Shown here: positions 6,360-9,981 of the stretch, one piece after another
Numbering within the stretch: position 1 is the first letter of the stretch
How the letters are laid out: the number at the start of each line of letters is the position of its first letter
Origin: an archaeon
GTDB lineage: Archaea; Nanobdellota; Nanobdellia; Woesearchaeales; JAHJEM01
DNA length: 9,981 nucleotides
Assembly: GCA_020057445.1 (NCBI GenBank)
Contig: JAGVFV010000033.1
Span: forward strand, 1-9,981
Direction of reading: 5' to 3'
The notes under the pieces: model-generated
The model's input: only the letters and a program-made list of their open reading frames with translations
What the model was told of the DNA's origin: nothing
The model's database searches: none
Translations under genes and position numbers: made by a program

Positions 6360-7469
6360 TTAGCTGAAATAATCCCCTGTGCAATCAAAGTCCTCAAAAT
6401 CTCCTATGTCGTAATCCCCATCATCCCAGTCATTGAGGATATCCACCAGGTCGTCCGTGTCCTCGAAGTTGCAGGTCCACGTATTTCCCTCGACATCTGA
6501 AGCGACATCCTGCGCATCATCTTCCATATTGTCGATCTCATCATCAGTATAGCCGTCATCCTCGAGCTCTGCCCGATGGTCATCGGTGAACGACATCTTC
6601 ACATCCTCTGTCTTGAAGCGCACCTTGCACCGATCGTTGCTCGTATCCCCCCGAATCTCCATAGAGGTCGTGATCTCCATCTCAACATCAGACGTGCTGT
6701 TGTCTGCTGCAAGAGTCCCTGTCGCAAGGAGGCAGTCCCCTAAAGCATCTGAGAAGCAGGAGAGGTCCTCTTTGCAGTCCTTGGTCTCATCCGGACAGTC
6801 GTCATCGTTCTTGTAGTTGCAGGTCGAAGGGCATATCCCATCATTGTCCTTGCACGTGGTGATGGCATCGTGCACGCACTTCCTTGGAGTCTCTGTTGCA
6901 CATGTATCGAGAGTGGAAGAATCATTGTCGTTGCAATCAGCATTCTTTGTGCATACATTGAGCGACTGGTGGACGCAGCGTGCGGTCTTTGTCAAAGGGG
7001 AGCTGCACGAATCCTTCGTGAGATCATTCCCGTCATCACAATCAGAGTCCTCACAACAGGCCGGTTTCTTGCATGCGTGGTTATCGATGTATTCGCACAG
7101 GTTGCAGGAGAGCTTGGTGCAGGCATGGTTTTGGCACGCTTCTTCCGCTGCACAAGATGCATCTTGGCAGCAGGCATATGCCACACAGGATTTCGCCTGC
7201 GGGTCGAAGTGGGTGCAGTTTGCGCAGGAAGGCGCCTCGACACAAGTATGCTTGTCTGAGTCAAGATATTCCCACGAGTGGCAGATGGGCTCCTTGCACA
7301 CATTGTATGCGCAGATCTGCATGCCGACACAACCAGCATCAAGACAGCAGGATAATGCAGTCTCTCCTTCTTCCACTTTCCCGTTGCCGCAGGTGGAACC
7401 TTCCTGGCATGCGCTGAGAAATATTGCAAAAGACACCAACAGAACGACCAGGATAGGTGACTGCTTCAT
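6360..7469 (-). CDS. Cys-rich surface lipoprotein with acidic C-terminal domain
   Basis: Starting at ATG 7469, this 369-residue protein begins with a lipoprotein signal (MKQSPILVVLLVSFAIFLSA, then Cys21; lipobox LSAC). About 36 cysteines fall within the first 250 residues. CGNGKVEEGETALSCC at 27-42 is a motif type I know from archaeal secreted proteins. Three related units follow (CHSWEYLDSDKHTC 63-76, CANCTHFDPQAKSC 82-95, CNLCEYIDNHAC 122-133). Two Asp/Asn-rich units (CCEDSDCDDGNDLTKDSC 138-155, CTKNADCNDNDSSTLDTC 173-190) resemble Ca-binding Cys-rich repeats. Residues 250-369 form a separate acidic domain with few cysteines. A frame ten codons longer (from 7499) is rejected because its start overlaps the TATA box, whereas GTGAT lies just before 7469. 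The likely role is an outer-surface anchored binding protein; the ligand is unknown. It is convergent with the gene on its left. Confidence 0.85.
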   Translation of the reverse strand: MKQSPILVVLLVSFAIFLSACQEGSTCGNGKVEEGETALSCCLDAGCVGMQICAYNVCKEPICHSWEYLDSDKHTCVEAPSCANCTHFDPQAKSCVAYACCQDASCAAEEACQNHACTKLSCNLCEYIDNHACKKPACCEDSDCDDGNDLTKDSCSSPLTKTARCVHQSLNVCTKNADCNDNDSSTLDTCATETPRKCVHDAITTCKDNDGICPSTCNYKNDDDCPDETKDCKEDLSCFSDALGDCLLATGTLAADNSTSDVEMEITTSMEIRGDTSNDRCKVRFKTEDVKMSFTDDHRAELEDDGYTDDEIDNMEDDAQDVASDVEGNTWTCNFEDTDDLVDILNDWDDGDYDIGDFEDFDCTGDYFS

Positions 7470-7507
7470 GGTTATCACACATATCTTGATCTCTGCCATT
7501 TAAAAAT
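7470..7507 (-). promoter_or_regulatory. Promoter and ribosome binding site deciding the lipoprotein start
   Basis: Read on the minus strand, TTTTTAAAT at 7507-7499 is a good TATA box and overlaps the upstream in-frame ATG at 7499. Transcription should start near 7478, so the mRNA would include only the ATG at 7469. GTGAT, a partial match to the GGTGATC end of the anti-Shine-Dalgarno complement, lies a few bases before it. Confidence 0.55.
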
Positions 7508-7551
7508 GTGATGGAGCAATCCCCATAGGAACCGAAGAATCTTGGCAAGCC

Positions 7552-7568
7552 ACCGGAAGATTACCGGT
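7552..7568. repeat. Short inverted repeat in the divergent intergenic region
   Basis: ACCGG (7552-7556) and CCGGT (7564-7568) form a five-pair stem with a seven-base loop, followed by a short T-run on the plus strand. It looks terminator-like, but no plus-strand gene ends nearby. It lies just upstream of the TctA gene promoter, so an operator is as likely as chance. Confidence 0.25.
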
Positions 7569-7583
7569 TTTTAGAGGCCAATC

Positions 7584-7613
7584 TTTATGAATCCGAAAAC
7601 ATAAGCAGATTTC
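7584..7613 (+). promoter_or_regulatory. TATA box of the TctA-family gene
   Basis: TTTATGAAT at 7584-7592 is centred about 26 bases before the ATG at 7614, giving a leaderless start. No Shine-Dalgarno-like sequence occurs in between. The region is shared with the divergent lipoprotein promoter at 7499-7507. Confidence 0.55.
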
Positions 7614-8816
7614 ATGACCCTTGAAATCATCCTGGCAGTCCTTGCAGGGATCCTCGTCGGAATCTTCACCGGAGTCACACCCGGGATCCACATCAACCTA
7701 GTCGCGGCGATAGTCGTCTCGTCAGCAGCTTTCCTCTCGCAACATCTTTCTCTTGTCGCTCTTGCCGTCTTCATCATCTCTGTCGGCATCACCCACACCT
7801 TCCTTGACACACTTCCCTCCATATATCTAGGCGCGCCAAACGAGGACACAGCGCTAGGCGTGCTTCCCGGACACCGCTTCCTCCTGAAGGGAAAGGCGTA
7901 TGACGCTGTCCGCCTCTCTGTCATCGGCGCGCATTTCGGTCTCCTCGCTTCCTTTGTCCTCTTCTATCCTTTCATGCTGCTCATCTCGTGGGGATACCCC
8001 TACCTTTCTAAGTACATGGTCTGGATCCTCCTGCTTGTCGTCGCCTACATGATCCTTCGCGACAGGACAAAATATTTTGCCCTGCTCGTCTTCCTCCTCA
8101 GCGGAGCGCTTGGCATCATCGTCTTCTCGCTCGAAGTGCTCAATGATCCGCTTCTCCCGCTCCTTTCCGGGCTCTTTGGCGTTTCTACCCTGCTCCTCAG
8201 CCTCAATGACGCGAACGCCCTGCCGGAACAGCGCATCACAAAGAACATGGACATGCACGCAGGAAAGACGCTGAAGGCTGTCGGCGCCGGAAATCTTTCC
8301 GCACTCTTCACATCCACGCTTCCCGGCCTCTCGTCAAGCATAGCCGCGACCATCTCTGTCCAGACGGTGCGAAAGCTCCATGATGACGGATTCCTTATCC
8401 TCCTTGGGGCGATCGGGACAGCGGGGTTCTCTCTCTCGCTCGTCGCGATCCTTGCGGTCGACAAGGCGAGGAACGGCGCGATCATCGCCATCCAGGAGAT
8501 CACCGGCACGATAACAGCGCACCACGTGCTTGTCTTCCTTGCCGCGTCGCTCATCGCAGGATCTGTCGCGCTCGTTCTCACACTGGTGCTTGCCAGGGGA
8601 TTTTCCCGCTTCATCACGAGGATTTCCTACAAGCACCTCGTGGCCGGCATCATCATCTTTGTCACCCTCCTTGTCATCGTCATGACCGGATGGGTCGGCT
8701 TTCTCGTCCTCATCGTCTCGACGTGCATAGGGATCCTTCCAGGGATCGTCAAATGCACAAGAACGCAGAGCATGGGATGCCTGATGGTGCCAGTCATCCT
8801 CTATTTCCTAGGATGA
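7614..8816 (+). CDS. Archaeal TctA-family (DUF112) membrane transporter
   Basis: This 400-residue integral membrane protein matches the archaeal branch of the tripartite tricarboxylate transporter TctA family. AGILVGIFTGVTPGIHINLV (residues 11-30) carries the family G..TG..PG.H signature. HTFLDTLPSIYLGAPNEDTA (61-80) and LGVLPGHRFLLKGKAYDAVR (81-100) are the next conserved blocks. A second half-motif, TSTLPGLSSSIAATIS (233-248), is consistent with an internal two-fold repeat. About nine or ten hydrophobic spans are visible along the whole length. In bacteria TctA works with TctB and a periplasmic binding protein to import tricarboxylates; no such partners lie nearby, so this protein may act alone and the substrate is unknown. 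Almost all Ile codons are ATC, showing strong codon bias. It ends three bases before the convergent stop of the next gene. Confidence 0.9.
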   Translation: MTLEIILAVLAGILVGIFTGVTPGIHINLVAAIVVSSAAFLSQHLSLVALAVFIISVGITHTFLDTLPSIYLGAPNEDTALGVLPGHRFLLKGKAYDAVRLSVIGAHFGLLASFVLFYPFMLLISWGYPYLSKYMVWILLLVVAYMILRDRTKYFALLVFLLSGALGIIVFSLEVLNDPLLPLLSGLFGVSTLLLSLNDANALPEQRITKNMDMHAGKTLKAVGAGNLSALFTSTLPGLSSSIAATISVQTVRKLHDDGFLILLGAIGTAGFSLSLVAILAVDKARNGAIIAIQEITGTITAHHVLVFLAASLIAGSVALVLTLVLARGFSRFITRISYKHLVAGIIIFVTLLVIVMTGWVGFLVLIVSTCIGILPGIVKCTRTQSMGCLMVPVILYFLG

Positions 8817-8819
8817 TCC

Positions 8820-9605
8820 TTAAGAAAGGGACATGATATCGTGATACGCTGTTGAGAGGAGCGCATGGATGCTCTTCTTGTCTTTCGCGTCGAATTGCTG
8901 CGAGGAAAAATCCCTCTTCAGTTCTGTGTAGAGCATCTTCGCAGGATGCTTCTCCTTATTTGATACGTGCTCCTGCAGCATGGTGAGCTTCTGGAAGAAA
9001 TCAGCGGTCTTCTTGTCCGGAAGGCCGGGAGAATCTTTTGGAGCGTCCAGGGAGAACAGCGGAAGGTCCTTGTGATTGTCGCCCCAATTCGTCTTCACAT
9101 CATTTTTCCGAAGGACCACTATCCCTGCGTCAGATTCCTTGACAAGGTCATCGCTTCCCTTTGTCGAGAGGGTGAATTTCCCTTCATGATACGCGCGGAT
9201 GAAACTCTCCTCTGAAAAGGAGGACGCCAAAAGCTCGATGTCATGGATGGCCTCCTCATTGGAGACAAAACCTGGAGACCTGATCTTATCGATTCCGCCA
9301 GGCGGAAGTTCTGTCCAGGGCCTTGGCCTATCCGGGTCAGGGACGAGCTCTTTTATACGGCCACTGATCACGAGGTAGGCAGTCTCAGGGGTATAGGCGT
9401 ACTTCAGTTTTTCAGCAAGGACCTGGTCTTTCACAGAATGCGAGACCCATGCCGCAAAATCATTCTTTTCCGTGTTCACATGATGAGAAAATGTCTCTTG
9501 GTCCATGCTTTTGAGGGCGCTTGCAAGCTCGACAATGTTTCTAAGAGATTCACCCCCTTTGAGTATAAAGCGCTCATTGGGTCGAACATTCGACAGATAA
9601 CCCAT
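8820..9605 (-). CDS. Uncharacterised 261-residue protein with DUF5752-like N-terminus
   Basis: The start chosen is ATG 9605, because AGGTGA at 9616-9611 lies five bases before it as a good ribosome binding site. A GTG at 9614, overlapping the upstream stop, would add three residues. The N-terminal 90 residues hold a distinct domain: RFILKGGESLRNIVELASAL (12-31), then MDQETFSHHVNTEKNDFAAW (34-53) and DQVLAEKLKYA (60-70). The 'F.HHVN..KNDFA.WV' block is what I recall from DUF5752-type archaeal proteins; that identification is from memory and tentative. A Pro-rich link (DPDRPRPWTELPPGG, 90-104) follows. Residues 110-190 are mixed and include a hydrophobic strand (GIVVLRK). The C-terminus (200-261) is mainly helical. 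There is no signal peptide or membrane span. It is probably cotranslated with the zinc-ribbon-like gene five bases upstream. Its function is unknown. Confidence 0.8.
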   Translation of the reverse strand: MGYLSNVRPNERFILKGGESLRNIVELASALKSMDQETFSHHVNTEKNDFAAWVSHSVKDQVLAEKLKYAYTPETAYLVISGRIKELVPDPDRPRPWTELPPGGIDKIRSPGFVSNEEAIHDIELLASSFSEESFIRAYHEGKFTLSTKGSDDLVKESDAGIVVLRKNDVKTNWGDNHKDLPLFSLDAPKDSPGLPDKKTADFFQKLTMLQEHVSNKEKHPAKMLYTELKRDFSSQQFDAKDKKSIHALLSTAYHDIMSLS

Positions 9606-9610
9606 ACTCT

Positions 9611-9820
9611 TCACCTGTTCATATTGTATTGGTGCTGCTTCTTCCTATGGAAGGCGCAGAACGTGATCCCTTTCAAGGCGCGCTTCTTGCAACGCACGCA
9701 CGTCCCTTTCTTATCCTTCTGCTTGTACACCAATCGCCGCTTCTTGTTGATGCGGTCCTTGTTCAGGTGGTAAAATTTCTGGAACCTGTTCTTGAACTTT
9801 TTCGGTCTTGTTTTTTTCAT
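9611..9820 (-). CDS. Small basic zinc-ribbon-like protein (69 residues)
   Basis: The start chosen is ATG 9820 (MKKTRPKKF), with GGTGGGTGA immediately upstream as a ribosome binding site; a GTG three codons earlier lies inside that site and is less likely. The first 38 residues are densely Lys/Arg with Tyr and Phe (NRFQKFYHLNKDRINKKRR). CVRCKKRALKGITFCAFH (41-58) then gives Cys41, Cys44, Cys55 and His58, a C-x2-C-x10-C-x2-H metal-site pattern. The overall design (basic helix plus a short zinc knuckle) resembles small RNA- or DNA-binding proteins and possibly a ribosome-associated protein; I cannot name a family. It is the first gene of a two-gene minus-strand unit with the DUF5752-like gene. 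Confidence 0.8.
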   Translation of the reverse strand: MKKTRPKKFKNRFQKFYHLNKDRINKKRRLVYKQKDKKGTCVRCKKRALKGITFCAFHRKKQHQYNMNR

Positions 9821-9863
9821 GTCACCCACCGTTATACGATTCCAAAGTGTCTCTTATTTAAAA
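9821..9863 (-). promoter_or_regulatory. Promoter of the zinc-ribbon/DUF5752-like gene pair
   Basis: On the minus strand TTTTAAATAA at 9863-9854 is a clear TATA box, preceded by a purine-rich CGAAAACG that suits a BRE. The start is expected near 9832, leaving a leader of about a dozen bases that carries GGTGGGTGA before the ATG at 9820. Confidence 0.65.
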
Positions 9864-9918
9864 CGTTTTCGATTGCATGGTCGTATGTGCATAGCATCCT
9901 AAGGTCAAAATTCACTAA

Positions 9919-9981
9919 ATGAAATTTATCGAGAGCGTTGCGGGGGGACGCCTCATTGCGACCGTAGTCGCTATGAGGTCA
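9919..9981 (+). CDS. Possible first 21 codons of a plus-strand gene, cut by the right edge
   Basis: An ATG at 9919 opens a frame (MKFIESVAGGRLIATVVAMR...) that stays open to the window end. There is no convincing ribosome binding site and only poor TATA-like sequence upstream. The second half of it coincides with a strong hairpin, so it could equally be noncoding. On the minus strand a frame entering from the right would end in TAG at 9919-9921, so a gene tail there is another option. Too little is visible to choose. Confidence 0.2.
   Translation, partial: MKFIESVAGGRLIATVVAMRS
9950..9979. repeat. Strong hairpin at the right edge
   Basis: CCTCAT (9951-9956) pairs with ATGAGG (9973-9978) and GCGAC (9958-9962) pairs with GTCGC (9967-9971), with one T/T mismatch and a CGTA loop. 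A G/T pair extends it by one. Eleven Watson-Crick pairs in 28 bases is well beyond chance for this position. A smaller GCGT/ACGC pairing (9934-9937 with 9947-9950) precedes it. It could be part of a structured RNA, a transcript end, or a palindromic repeat. Confidence 0.55.

Noticed and set aside
7470..7499. A ten-codon N-terminal extension of the lipoprotein
   Set aside because: Its ATG sits within the TATA box, and the extension would place charged residues before a signal peptide that is complete without it.
6817..7503. A 228-codon plus-strand open frame
   Set aside because: It is antisense to the Cys-rich lipoprotein, whose lipobox, Cys repeats, TATA box and ribosome site show the minus strand is coding; the plus frame has no domain and no promoter.
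8045..8617. A 190-codon minus-strand open frame
   Set aside because: It is antisense to the TctA-family gene; strong C-ending codon bias on the plus strand creates long stop-free antisense frames.
9243..9773. A 176-codon plus-strand open frame
   Set aside because: It is antisense to both the DUF5752-like gene and the zinc-ribbon gene and crosses their junction; the minus genes have promoters, ribosome sites and a metal-binding motif.

Overview
The window reads as genomic DNA of an archaeon, most likely a DPANN-type lineage such as Woesearchaeota or a relative; this placement is an inference. The evidence is that A/T-rich TATA-like elements sit about 25-30 bases before starts, several genes look leaderless, and a signal-peptidase-like protein has the Ser/His arrangement of the archaeal/ER type. 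The Cys-rich secreted proteins, the arrestin-fold protein and the stand-alone TctA-family permease fit the same picture. There are no rRNA or tRNA genes, CRISPR arrays or insertion sequences.

Layout. (1) Positions 1-2609, minus strand: most of a very large secreted multidomain protein (TIG-like, concanavalin-like, PKD, Cys-rich and LamG-like modules) whose C-terminus lies beyond the left edge. (2) 2610-2861: a divergent promoter region with a TATA box facing each way and small palindromes. (3) 2862-4955, plus strand: a tight three-gene run of a two-domain arrestin-like protein, a membrane-anchored S26 signal-peptidase-like protein and a soluble protein with an HEGTH zincin motif. (4) 4994-6343, plus strand: three small membrane proteins, each with its own candidate TATA box and probably leaderless: a 45-residue single-span peptide, a membrane-anchored OB-fold protein, and a multi-span protein with two N-terminal helical repeats. 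(5) 6360-7469, minus strand: a Cys-rich lipoprotein with a strongly acidic C-terminal domain. (6) 7614-8816, plus strand: an archaeal TctA-family membrane transporter. (7) 8820-9820, minus strand: a two-gene unit of a small basic zinc-ribbon-like protein followed by a 261-residue protein whose N-terminus resembles DUF5752. (8) The right edge holds a strong hairpin and possibly the first codons of a further gene.

Almost everything here is aimed at the cell envelope: a giant surface protein, a lipoprotein, a transporter, several small membrane proteins, a signal-peptidase-like enzyme and a possible metallopeptidase. The arrestin/peptidase/zincin run is the most coherent candidate for an uncharacterised functional unit. 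Its joint function is inferred only from spacing and protein type. Codon use differs along the window: the genes right of about 5200 strongly prefer C-ending Ile/Val/Leu codons, while the large surface protein and the arrestin gene are mixed, which suggests a different history for the left part.
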